DNA from: Bacillota bacterium
Lineage (GTDB): Bacteria > Bacillota > SHA-98 > UBA4971
Reading direction: 5' to 3'
DNA: 64,000 nucleotides
Assembly: GCA_014360195.1 (NCBI GenBank)
Contig: JACIXY010000002.1
Coordinates: forward strand, 69,986-133,985
Shown one piece after another: positions 35,331-45,937 of this stretch. A program made the translations under genes and the position numbers. The first letter of the stretch is position 1. Each line of letters begins with the position of its first letter. The notes beneath the pieces are model-generated. The model was not told the DNA's origin, did no database searches, and saw nothing but the letters and a program-made list of their open reading frames with translations.

Positions 35331-36035
35331 TTACTTACCCGAGGGCGTGCCCCCGAAGATGTACACAACCCCGTCCTGCACGCTCACGTCGCGCAGCACA
35401 AGAGGAATGGGCAGCCCCGAGACGTCCACCGACAGATCCACGCTCTTCAAGAGCCCGCTCTTGATGACTTCTGGGACCACAGCGTCTCCGACTCTGAAAC
35501 GGTCCACTACATATGCAAGGCGCGTGTCGCCCTCCACCACGAACCTGCCGTCGAGGGCCAGGTCCACCTTCACACCAAGGATGCTTGCGCTGCCGGAGAC
35601 TGTGGCGACATCACGTCGAAGCTTCACCGTGAGGAGCCTCAGGATTCCGTCGCGCGAGTGAAAGTAGGCATTGAGGTCGTCCTCTGCAAGTATCACTGTG
35701 ACGTCGCCCCTGCCGATACGTTTTACGTCGAGCTTGCCTTCGCGCAGCACGGAGTGCATGTCAATATCGGCGCGGCGTGCGTCGAGGAACAGGCGTTGCA
35801 CACGCAGCCCGTCCACGGTGATGTTGCGCGCGTCAACCTGCAGGAAGTCGACCCTGCCAAGCGCGACCGCAAGAGCCGGAAAGGTCCTCACGTACACGTG
35901 AACCGACTCTGCCTGGTCTACGCTTGCGACTATCGCCTTCTCCAGCCGTGTGCTCACGGCCCCCGGGATCGCTGCCTCCCCGACCAGGAAGACGCAGACG
36001 ATCACAAGGACCGCGAGCGCTATCGCATATTTCAT
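35331..36035 (-). CDS. DUF2993 (LmeA-like) lipid-binding domain protein
   Basis: 234 residues: signal peptide or anchor (about 1-22), then one DUF2993 domain with VDQAESVHVYVRTFPALAVA, LGRVDFLQVDARNITVDGL, DVTVILAEDDLNAYF and VVEGDTRLAYVVDRF. Family members fold like lipid-transfer TULIP proteins and act in envelope lipid or glycan handling in actinobacteria and cyanobacteria. I chose the ATG at 36035 (GAGGG 5 nt upstream). Lies 49 nt after prfB and 157 nt before the DUF5693 gene on the same strand. Confidence 0.88.
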   Translation of the reverse strand: MKYAIALAVLVIVCVFLVGEAAIPGAVSTRLEKAIVASVDQAESVHVYVRTFPALAVALGRVDFLQVDARNITVDGLRVQRLFLDARRADIDMHSVLREGKLDVKRIGRGDVTVILAEDDLNAYFHSRDGILRLLTVKLRRDVATVSGSASILGVKVDLALDGRFVVEGDTRLAYVVDRFRVGDAVVPEVIKSGLLKSVDLSVDVSGLPIPLVLRDVSVQDGVVYIFGGTPSGK

Positions 36036-36084
36036 GGCATCCCTCGATACACGCGCCACACGCGCCCCAACCGGGCGGGCACGG

Positions 36085-37192
36085 CTAGGCCGACGCCCTG
36101 GCGGTTGCCCTCAGGTAGGCCTCGATGAACTCGTCGATCTCGCCATCCATGACGGCCTGGACGTTCCCAGTCTCGAGGCCGGTCCGGTGGTCCTTCACCA
36201 TCGTGTAAGGCTGGAACACGTAGGACCTGATCTGATTACCCCAACCGATCTCCTTCTGCTCGCCCCGTAGCTCACCTATTTTCTTTTCCTGCTCCGCCTT
36301 GTAGTGCTCGAACAGCCGCGCCTTGAGGATCCTCATGGCGACCTCGCGGTTCTGATACTGGGACCGTTCGTTCTGGCAGGCCACTATGATGCCCGTGGGA
36401 ATGTGCGTTATCCTCACGGCGGACTCCGTCTTGTTGACGTACTGGCCGCCAGCCCCGCCTGCGCGGTATGTGTCGATCTTGAGATCCTCCGGCCTTATCT
36501 CTATGTCCACATCCTCCGGCACCTCAGGGATGACGTCCACCGATGCGAACGATGTGTGGCGTCTCGCGTTGGCGTCGAACGGCGATATCCTGACCAAACG
36601 GTGGATGCCCTTCTCGGCCTTGAGGTAGCCGTATGCGTTCTCGCCACTTATGAGGACGGTAACGCTCTTCAGGCCTGCCTCCTCACCTGGCAGGAAATCG
36701 GTGATCTCCGCCTTATACCCGCGCCGCTCCGCCCACCTGAGGTACATGCGCAGGAGCATCTCGGCCCAGTCCTGGGACTCGGTGCCGCCCGCGCCCGGGT
36801 GTATCGAGAGGATGGCGTTGGCACGGTCGTACTCGCCGCCGAGCAGGTGCGCAAGCTCAAGGCCGGTCACGGCCTTGGTAAGGGACTTTATGCCCTGGCG
36901 AACCTCCTTCTCCACGGACTCATCGCCTTCCTCGAGGCCCAGCTCAAGAAGGACGGCGAGGTCCTCGGCCTCCGCACGGGCCTTCTCCCAGCGCTCAACG
37001 TCAGCCTTGATCTGGCTCACCTGCTGAAGGACCTTCTGCGCGGCCTCCCGGTCATCCCAAAAACCCGGCTCGCTCACCTGCCGCTCAAGCTCGGCAAGCT
37101 TTGCCTTCTTTGCTTCGATGTCAAAGATACACCCTCATCTCTTCCACTCTAGAGACAAGATCGTCCAGAGTGGGTTTTAGCTCACTCAGCAT
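36085..37192 (-). CDS. prfB: peptide chain release factor 2, programmed +1 frameshift
   Basis: Terminates translation at UGA and UAA. The gene is in two frames: codons 1-23 from the ATG at 37192 end in an in-frame TGA (37121-37123). The rest continues in the +1 frame, giving 368 residues. Visible motifs: SPFDANARRHTSF (SPF recognition tripeptide) and RAGGAGGQYVNKTES (catalytic GGQ). The short leader encodes the usual MLSELKPTLDDLVSRVEEM start. The start codon is four bases after the secA stop, so prfB is probably coupled to secA. Confidence 0.97.
37120..37135 (-). promoter_or_regulatory. prfB autoregulatory +1 frameshift site
   Basis: AGGGTGTATCTTTGAC on the minus strand. An internal Shine-Dalgarno-like AGGGTG, a 3-nt spacer, slippery CTT and the in-frame TGA followed by C reproduce the classic RF2 site with one base change from the E. 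coli sequence. Low RF2 makes the ribosome pause at UGA and slip, restoring RF2 synthesis. Confidence 0.95.
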
Positions 37193-37196
37193 CCCT

Positions 37197-39893
<2,697 letters not shown>

Positions 39894-40537
39894 TGTGTCT
39901 TCCCTTCTTTCAATCCCAGCCCGTGAGCCCGTGCAGGCGCAGCCCGTCTCGAGGGTACAAGGCCTGGCGATGAGGCGTGGCGCCGTCTTCTCAGGTCCGG
40001 TCCCTCCGGACACACCGCACACACCGCAGCGGATATACGGCAGCGGACACATCCCCGCGAGGTCCGGCGCACGTGGGGGCTCGTTCCCGCGCGAGGTCAC
40101 GAGCACCACACGTGGTGCTAACGTAACACTCAGTCCGTCACGCCGACCCCCGGAAGGCGCCCTGACCGGAACCCCGCGCTCCGCGTCGGCCATCTTGAGT
40201 AGGCCATCTCGAGCCCGCACCACTGCCTGAGCTAGCAGTGCTTGTCAGGGCGGCGGCAGGCATCTCCGAACTCATGCCAGGTCCCTGGGCATCTGCCGAA
40301 CTCCCGGCAGGCCTCTGCCGGAGTTATACGCGCCCGCACAAGCTAACGCCAGAGGCTCCGCCGCTTGCGCGGCAAGGTCCCCTGAGCGCGAGATAATTAT
40401 ACCATTCGCACGCCGGTGCAGCAACCTCGCGCGAGGCCGGCGGGTAGGTGCGTGAGAGCGGGCGCAAGGCCGCATCGTTATGGTTCGGCTACCTGGTGAC
40501 GCCCGTTACCACCTCTTGAGGCGGTTCCGGCGCGGCG
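39894..40537 (-). other. long secA upstream region, structured leader or small RNA
   Basis: 644 nt with no convincing gene. The promoter at 40396-40424 would give a leader of about 495 nt before secA. On the minus strand several short hairpins occur close together: CGGCAG/CTGCCG, CCAGG/CCTGG and CACTGC/GCAGTG (40205-40320), plus GCACCAC/GTGGTGC near 40110. I recognise no known riboswitch, 6S, tmRNA, RNase P or SRP RNA signature. The 110 nt beyond the promoter show nothing. Confidence 0.35.
40396..40424 (-). promoter_or_regulatory. strong sigma-A-type promoter upstream of secA
   Basis: TTGCTG (40419-40424), 17-nt spacer, perfect TATAAT (40396-40401) on the minus strand. Predicted start near 40389, about 495 nt before the secA start codon. 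Confidence 0.72.
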
Positions 40538-41134
40538 CTAGCGGCGCTTGAGGGTGCCGACCCTGCGGCCAAGCCTGACTCGCGGGCCGTTGCGGGCGAG
40601 CATCTCGCGTTGAATGAGGAGGAACACGCCTATGGCCATCACAATGTCGCCGATGCTGATGACCCGGTGAATCGGGTATGGCGAGCCGATGGGAATGACG
40701 TCTCCGAGCGGCCACAAGGGGGTGGTCGCGTCGATGAGCTTATAAGTGAGGACCCTGCCTGACTCGATCGCGGCAACTTGCTGCGCCATTCCCACCGCGG
40801 TCAGCATGTCGGCGGAAACCGGCATTCTCATGCCGTTGGCAAGGATGACCACAAAGTTCAGAACCACCCCGATCCCGATGAGTGACATCCAACGGATGTG
40901 ACGGTTCGCCCAGATTGCGTAAAGAAGCAGGACGTAGCTGAGGAAGAAAGCATAGGGCGCGATGGACCGAATGAGCGCGGTACCGCGGAACCCCAGGGCG
41001 ACGACCGCAACTTCGATGGCAAACGATGCCAGTATGCACTCGACTCTCCTGAGCGGCACCTCCCCGAGACTCGAAAACGTACCCCCCCGGAGCTTGCCGA
41101 CGACCATCGAGGCTACGGCCGTGTCAACTAGCAT
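40538..41134 (-). CDS. DUF5317 family membrane protein
   Basis: 198 residues with five or six hydrophobic helices; the conserved N-terminal MLVDTAVASMVVGKLRGG and the central ANGMRMPVS followed by PLGDVIPI are DUF5317 hallmarks. The C-terminus is strongly basic. Function unknown. The start codon lies inside the end of the HD-GYP gene (11-nt overlap), so the two products are probably made together and may interact in the membrane (inference). Confidence 0.85.
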   Translation of the reverse strand: MLVDTAVASMVVGKLRGGTFSSLGEVPLRRVECILASFAIEVAVVALGFRGTALIRSIAPYAFFLSYVLLLYAIWANRHIRWMSLIGIGVVLNFVVILANGMRMPVSADMLTAVGMAQQVAAIESGRVLTYKLIDATTPLWPLGDVIPIGSPYPIHRVISIGDIVMAIGVFLLIQREMLARNGPRVRLGRRVGTLKRR

Positions 41135-42455
41135 CAGCTATCACCTTCTGCTCCTTGAGGTGCTCGACGAACGCCCTGACGACCTCCGGGTCAAACTGCT
41201 TGCCGGACCCCGCGAGCAGTCGCCTCACGGCCTCCTCGGGAGGATACCCGCGTCGGTATGGTCTGTCGGAGGTCATAGCATCGTAGGCGTCGGCCACCGC
41301 CAGGATTCGCGCGTGGAAAGGGATGTCCCGCTCGGTAAGTCCATTCGGGTAACCATGTCCGTCAAGACGCTCGTGGTGACATCGTATCGTTGCCGCGACA
41401 TCCCTCAAGAAGCTGATCTCGGACAGGATCTTCGCGCCCGTGACCGGGTGCTGCTGGATTCTCTGGAACTCATCCGTCCTGAGCTGGCCGGACTTGGAAA
41501 GGAGTTCATCAGGGACACCGATCTTGCCGATGTCATGCAGTAGCCCCGTGTACTCGACCTTCTCGACCTCGCTCTCGGGCATGCGCAGCTGACGCGCGAT
41601 CGCTGCGGAGTAAACCGCCACGCGGTCCGAATGTCCCCGCGTATATTTGTCCTTCGCCTCCAGCGCGGCCGCTAGCCCGCGAACGGTGCCCGCATACAGC
41701 TCCCGCATTTTCATGTATTCTTGGAAAGAATAGCGGGCAAGAAGCAGAGGAATGAAGAACAGAACCGTCCCAACCATCCCAATGTGCGGGTAAGCTGCTC
41801 CAATAAGGTACCCGAGTGGAGCAAGAGCAAGGTAGTTCCGCAAGACTAGACCAGTATTGCCAGACCACACGATGCGAAACGGCAGGCGTTGTGAGATTGC
41901 CATGACGCCGGTAACCAACAGGAAGTTTGTGAGGAAGTACACAAGCGCACTGGCGAGCACGGCTAGCGCATCCTCAGGAAGATGCGGAGCCCCTATGTGC
42001 CCTCCCGCCCAAGTGTACGCGAGTCCGGAAAGTCCGACGGTCAAAACCATTTGGGCTGCGTTGAACGCCACACGGATAAGACCGGAGCGCCGACGGATAG
42101 CGTTCGCCGCCCCGTCTATCGCGCCAATCCAGGCAGCCGCTGGCCCGCACACAAGGATTGTCGCGAAATTCGTGGCGAAACTTACCGAGACGGATCCCCC
42201 GCGGGGCAATGGCACCGGCATAAGCGCAGCAAATAGGGACAAGGCAGCAAAAAAGGCGAGCGACAGCCAGTCCGCATCTCTCAGGTAAAACGAACCCACG
42301 ATCACCAGCATGCCAATAGCAGTCGCTACAGCTGCGCCCACATACGCGTGCAGGGCACCTACGGGACTTTGCGCAGTGTTACGGTTATCGCCTTCTTGCA
42401 CTACGGAGTTCACCCCATAACAACCTGATAGGAACCCCTCGCCCGGTGCAGGCAT
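41124..42455 (-). CDS. membrane-bound HD-GYP domain phosphodiesterase
   Basis: 443 residues. An N-terminal integral membrane sensor region with about seven or eight helices (residues 35-255) is followed by a C-terminal HD-GYP domain containing LLHDIGKIGVPDELLSK (about 306-322) and HHERLDGHGYPNGL (about 358-371). HD-GYP enzymes hydrolyse c-di-GMP or related cyclic dinucleotides; the HHExxDGxGYP signature and metal ligands are intact. Start at 42455 has GGAG 9 nt upstream. A GTG at 42413 is a plausible alternative and would leave a 73-nt gap after the small peptide gene. Confidence 0.92.
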   Translation of the reverse strand: MPAPGEGFLSGCYGVNSVVQEGDNRNTAQSPVGALHAYVGAAVATAIGMLVIVGSFYLRDADWLSLAFFAALSLFAALMPVPLPRGGSVSVSFATNFATILVCGPAAAWIGAIDGAANAIRRRSGLIRVAFNAAQMVLTVGLSGLAYTWAGGHIGAPHLPEDALAVLASALVYFLTNFLLVTGVMAISQRLPFRIVWSGNTGLVLRNYLALAPLGYLIGAAYPHIGMVGTVLFFIPLLLARYSFQEYMKMRELYAGTVRGLAAALEAKDKYTRGHSDRVAVYSAAIARQLRMPESEVEKVEYTGLLHDIGKIGVPDELLSKSGQLRTDEFQRIQQHPVTGAKILSEISFLRDVAATIRCHHERLDGHGYPNGLTERDIPFHARILAVADAYDAMTSDRPYRRGYPPEEAVRRLLAGSGKQFDPEVVRAFVEHLKEQKVIADAS

Positions 42456-42486
42456 TTCGCAGGCTCCGAGACAATTCTAACAGAGC

Positions 42487-42561
42487 CTACCAGTAAATGC
42501 TGCCGCCGCCCGCCAAAATCAACGCCACGAGTGCAAGGATCGCCTTCACGATGTTCTTCAT
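42487..42561 (-). CDS. 24-residue hydrophobic peptide upstream of the HD-GYP gene
   Basis: A small frame with ATG at 42561 preceded by AATGGAGGCTGGAAGG (GGAAGG 4 nt away, GGAGG further up). It reads MKNIVKAILALVA, continues with a short hydrophobic stretch, and ends GGGSIYW before TAG. This is one positively charged end plus one membrane-spanning helix and an aromatic tail. It lies 31 nt upstream of the HD-GYP start, same strand. Could be a small membrane protein regulating the HD-GYP sensor or a secreted signal peptide. No homologue is recognised, so function is unknown. Confidence 0.55.
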   Translation of the reverse strand: MKNIVKAILALVALILAGGGSIYW

Positions 42562-42720
42562 TTGCCTTCCAGCCTCCATTCGCATTTGTGAAATGCCGGG
42601 CTAGACTGGCCCGGAGAACTCAGATCGGGACCTGCTCTCCGCTCAAGGCGTTGTTTCAGGCCGCTTTGCCGCTCCTGGAGTTACACGGTAACCCACGATA
42701 GCGGCCTGTTGGCGGTTCTC
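42562..42720 (-). other. structured upstream region of the small peptide and HD-GYP genes
   Basis: On the minus strand CAGGCCGCT can pair perfectly with AGCGGCCTG 42 nt later, or its GCCGCT part with a nearer AGCGGC, enclosing a GTTAC/GTAAC hairpin. These pairings exclude each other, as in a switch. A second hairpin CCGGGC/GCCCGG lies just before the ribosome site, without a T-run. It does not match the c-di-GMP-I or -II riboswitch consensus as I know it. Confidence 0.25.
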
Positions 42721-42796
42721 CGGCGGGGGGTTCCAAGAGCGATAACGATGTTCAATTCTCGCCGTGGGCGTGGTGTCGAAAAGACTTCCCAGGAAG

Positions 42797-43798
42797 CTAC
42801 CCGGTGTCCTCCTCGTAGAACTCCTCCCCTCCGTATGTGAGGGTCACACACCTGTTCACGGCGTGAAGAAGAGCTCTTATCACCGCCTCCTCTTCGCTTC
42901 TTGTCACGTATGACGCGCCGGTGGAGGGTACATCCCCCCACGGCGACCCGATAGTAGCAAGCACCACTGCGGTTTCCCTGCCAGACAGCCGGCACAACTG
43001 TATATCGTCAACGGAGAGGCCCACCAGCCCTCCGAACGCCTTGTCGAGGGCTTTGAGTGCTGCAGCCGCCGGCACTCTAAACCTGTTGTCTTCGTTCGGC
43101 AGGTCGTCTTCCTCACCGACGAAGGTCCTCGGGCCATATGACAGCTCAACCATGGCGTGTATCCGGTCGGGGTACACATTCACCCCCAGCCGCTTCATGC
43201 CTATGCGAGGCTCGGGCCGCAGCTCTTCTTCGCCGCTCTCGCGCATGCGGCCACTTTTTCGCGGCTTCTCGACACCGCCCGATGCTGCGCTTGCCCGGGA
43301 CACTACCCTGTACTTCTTCACAACGGGCGCCTCAACGCCGGGGCTTGCCGGAGTTGCGTCGCTCTGCATCCCGCCGCCGTCACTCCCGACCGTCGACGAC
43401 GGGCCCTCGTGGGTGCCACCACCGTACCCCGGAGTCTGGCCAGAAGCAGCTGCTATTGTCTCTTCCGCGGCCACCTCACCACGCGGCCCTGGCAGAATTC
43501 TTTTCTCTTTCGAAGGCCTCGCCGTGCCACCGCGCTCCCTCGTTATGCTGATCGCCTCCGAGGGCAGCCTGCGGCCCAGGTGGGCCGTACACGCCGACTC
43601 GACGTCTCGAACGATTCGTCGGGATTGAACTCCCTTTTCCACCAGTATGTCGATGGCGGTCACCTGGCCCTCAGGACCGCAATTGACGCTGACAGACGCG
43701 ACCCCCGATATCTGTCTTATGGCCGCCTCGAGCGCGGCCGCCTGCTCCGGAATGCGTCCGGCGCCACGTTCCTGACGCGTCCCTTTTCGGGGTGCCAT
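42797..43798 (-). CDS. uncharacterised two-domain protein, C-terminus LeuA-regulatory-like
   Basis: 333 residues, not recognised with certainty. N-terminal domain of about 80 residues (ISGVASVSVNCGPEGQVTAI, DILVEKGVQSRRIVRDVESA) resembles small alpha/beta regulatory domains. A disordered Gly/Ser/Pro-rich linker spans about 90-200. The C-terminal domain (GVNVYPDRIHAMVELSYGPR; AAAALKALDKAF; VVLATIGSPWG; AVIRALLHAVNR) resembles in pattern the dimeric regulatory domain of 2-isopropylmalate synthase. ATG at 43798 has AGGGAG 8 nt upstream. Lies between the small-peptide/HD-GYP genes and a nucleotidyltransferase-like gene, all on one strand. Confidence 0.7.
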   Translation of the reverse strand: MAPRKGTRQERGAGRIPEQAAALEAAIRQISGVASVSVNCGPEGQVTAIDILVEKGVQSRRIVRDVESACTAHLGRRLPSEAISITRERGGTARPSKEKRILPGPRGEVAAEETIAAASGQTPGYGGGTHEGPSSTVGSDGGGMQSDATPASPGVEAPVVKKYRVVSRASAASGGVEKPRKSGRMRESGEEELRPEPRIGMKRLGVNVYPDRIHAMVELSYGPRTFVGEEDDLPNEDNRFRVPAAAALKALDKAFGGLVGLSVDDIQLCRLSGRETAVVLATIGSPWGDVPSTGASYVTRSEEEAVIRALLHAVNRCVTLTYGGEEFYEEDTG

Positions 43799-43835
43799 AG
43801 AATTGGCTCCCTTGCTTTCAACTTTATGCCAACGG

Positions 43836-45011
43836 TTAACCTATTCTACCTCGCAATGGGGAATCCTGCCGAAACCCCGGGTCGTGCCCGCTTTTTTGTC
43901 GGAGGACTGCCGAGTCAACAAGCGCTCGCAACCCGCCCGATACCAGGCAATGCCCTCCCAGGACCACGGGGATTTCGGCATCAAGAACACAGCCTGTAAA
44001 CTCGCGTGCTACGCGGTTCCTGACATCTCCGGGACGCAGCAGGTCGGAGCTGAACCTGTCCCTCGCAGGGAGTCTAAGGCCGAGGTGGTGGAAGAGTACT
44101 CTTGAGTCCACGAAGGCCGCGTCTGCCACTCTTTCGAGCGCCTTCACGAAAGCGGCGAACCCCACTTGCTCAACCAGGCAACCGATTAGGGACACGACCT
44201 GCCTGCGGTGCTGCCTTCCAAGGGCCTTCATGCCCCGTTCCTCGGAGAATACCCTTGTTCTGCACTCAAGGTGCTGATTCACGTACATCACTGCGCCCGG
44301 GCTGACCCGGCCGATAATAGCGATCTCCGCAAGATGAGTCGCCAGCGCGTCTCGCGCCATGAGAAGGCGCCCACTCGCAGGCTCCAGGTCAAGGCTGCCG
44401 ACGGCGGCCCGCGCGTGAGGTCCGGCGGCAGGGTGAAGGCCGAGCACCATCACGTCTGCGGGCGTGTCCACGTCGAACGTTGCCCCCACTGTCTCGTCCA
44501 TCCGCGCCACCGGCAGCACAGACGACAGGACCATGGCGAGCGCGTTGTCGGACGGCGGCAGGTCCGTCGCAAGGCGGAGGATCGCATCGGCGGGCGTGAA
44601 CCCCACGATGTCGCTGGAGAAGATGTTGTTGGCAACGACGAGCGCGTCTGCGCCGGCAAGGGCCCGCGCCACCCTCGAAACCTCGTCCGCCCCGAGGAGC
44701 GACCCCGAGGCGCCGCCCATGTAAAGCACGGCCTTCAGGCTGTGCCGCCTGACAACCTTGGCAAGCTGCTCCCCGAAATGAAACCGGCCGCGCGCCGGCA
44801 CCAGCTCGATTTCGATCTTGGCCCCTGCACGCGCGGCCCTGGAAGCAAGGTCTTCATAGGTTGTATAGAGCAGGATGCGGTCGAGTTCCTGGAGGCCCGC
44901 GAATTTCGCGAGGTTGTCGAGGACCACAGCCTTCCTCACGGCCACCACAAGCTCCTCAACCTCACTGTGGGGGCTGCCGCCTTCGAACACGACGAGCGTC
45001 ACTTTACTCAC
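43836..45011 (-). CDS. predicted nucleotidyltransferase-like protein
   Basis: 391 residues; function not established. The first 220 residues have a GT-A/CofC-like pattern: a glycine-rich start (MSKVTLVVFEGGSP), LDNLAKFAGLQELDRILLYT, GASGSLLGADEVSRVARAL, DALVVANNIFSSDIVGF, and FDVDTPADVMVLGLHP, as in nucleotidyltransferases that end the fold with an acidic metal site. The remaining 170 residues are an Arg/Leu-rich helical region ending in GGHCLVSGGLRALVDSAVL. GTG at 45011 has GGGGAG 8 nt upstream. It lies 37 nt upstream of the two-domain protein, so they are likely co-expressed. Confidence 0.65.
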   Translation of the reverse strand: MSKVTLVVFEGGSPHSEVEELVVAVRKAVVLDNLAKFAGLQELDRILLYTTYEDLASRAARAGAKIEIELVPARGRFHFGEQLAKVVRRHSLKAVLYMGGASGSLLGADEVSRVARALAGADALVVANNIFSSDIVGFTPADAILRLATDLPPSDNALAMVLSSVLPVARMDETVGATFDVDTPADVMVLGLHPAAGPHARAAVGSLDLEPASGRLLMARDALATHLAEIAIIGRVSPGAVMYVNQHLECRTRVFSEERGMKALGRQHRRQVVSLIGCLVEQVGFAAFVKALERVADAAFVDSRVLFHHLGLRLPARDRFSSDLLRPGDVRNRVAREFTGCVLDAEIPVVLGGHCLVSGGLRALVDSAVLRQKSGHDPGFRQDSPLRGRIG

Positions 45012-45130
45012 CGCATCACTCCCCGGTACCCCGCATAGCCCTCAAGTCTCGGCAAGGTCAGACGGACCTCCGCAACACCTCGCGGAAACCACACAAACCC
45101 AACCGCATGACCGGCAGTAATATTCGGACT

Positions 45131-45679
45131 TTAGAACTCCGGCTCTATGAGGCCGTAGTTCCCATCCTTGCGCCGGTAGACCACGTTGACTTCCTCGGTT
45201 TCGGCGTTGGAGAACACATAGAAGTCATGGCCGAGAAGCTCCATTTGCATCACGGCCTCTTGAACTGACATCGGCTTCATCGCGAACCGCTTCGTCCTGA
45301 CGATGCGGGCCTCCTCCTCAACTTCCTCGGCAACCCCCGGCTGTTCAGGGGCGAACGCCGCCTCTACGAGGTGCGTTCCAATCTGGCGCAGGCGCCGGTT
45401 GATCCGCGTCTTGTACTTACGTATCTGCCTTTCGATTTTGTCAACGGCCCCGTCCACCGAGGCGTACATGTCGCCTGTCTTCTCCTCGCCGCGCAGGAGC
45501 AGGCCGTTTATCTGCATTGTGACCTCCACGATGTGAAGCCCTTTCTCGATGCCCATGGTCACCTGGGCGTCGATCATGTCGCCTTCGAAGAACCGCTGGA
45601 TCTTGCTGACTTTCTTCTCGGCGTAATCCCGGAGAGCTTTTGTCACTTCTACGTTCTTGCCTTTGATGGTGATCTCCAT
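45131..45679 (-). CDS. hpf: long-form ribosome hibernation promoting factor
   Basis: Dimerises 70S ribosomes into inactive 100S particles in stationary phase or stress. 182 residues: N-terminal S30AE/RaiA domain (MEITIKGKNVEVTKALRDYA, VEVTMQINGLLLRGEE, DMYASVDGAVDKIERQI), linker, and the C-terminal dimerisation domain (TKRFAMKPMSVQEAVMQMEL, LGHDFYVFSN, VVYRRKDGNYGLIEP). I chose the ATG at 45679 with AAGGAG 9 nt upstream. A sigma-H-type promoter lies about 50 nt before the start codon, as for Bacillus yvyD. Confidence 0.96.
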   Translation of the reverse strand: MEITIKGKNVEVTKALRDYAEKKVSKIQRFFEGDMIDAQVTMGIEKGLHIVEVTMQINGLLLRGEEKTGDMYASVDGAVDKIERQIRKYKTRINRRLRQIGTHLVEAAFAPEQPGVAEEVEEEARIVRTKRFAMKPMSVQEAVMQMELLGHDFYVFSNAETEEVNVVYRRKDGNYGLIEPEF

Positions 45680-45726
45680 CTCGATCAGCTCCTTTCCGGA
45701 TCGTAAGAGTAAGGCTTCCACGTATT

Positions 45727-45755
45727 ATATTCCCCCTCGTCGGGGGAAATCCTGC
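45727..45755 (-). promoter_or_regulatory. sigma-H-type promoter of hpf
   Basis: GCAGGATTT (45747-45755), 11-nt spacer, GGGGAATAT (45727-45735) matches the Bacillus sigma-H consensus RNAGGAWWW-N11/12-RNNGAATWW at every specified position. A TATAAT overlaps its downstream edge but lacks a -35 for sigma-A. Sigma-H control of hpf is known in Bacillus. Confidence 0.7.
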
Positions 45756-45937
45756 CCTGTCGCGGTGCGGCCCCGCTGTTCCCGACGGGATGTCGCCCAA
45801 CCCGAACCGGCCTCAAGTCAGACCGGTTCGGCTGCACTCGGGGGACCCACCTCGGCCGGGCCCAGCACGGCGGGACCCGCCGAACTCGGCCCGGTTCCGG
45901 CAGAGAGGCCGCGCCAGTCGCCGCATCGGCCGGTGGA

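Noticed and set aside
39900-40223. 110-residue N-terminal extension of SecA
   Set aside because: The added sequence is Arg/Gly-rich with no SecA similarity, and the GTG at 39893 has a ribosome site and the canonical start.
42562-42720. c-di-GMP-I (GEMM) riboswitch
   Set aside because: A GGCAAAGC-like piece is present, but the 5' CACAGGGCAAACC segment and tetraloop-receptor features are missing.
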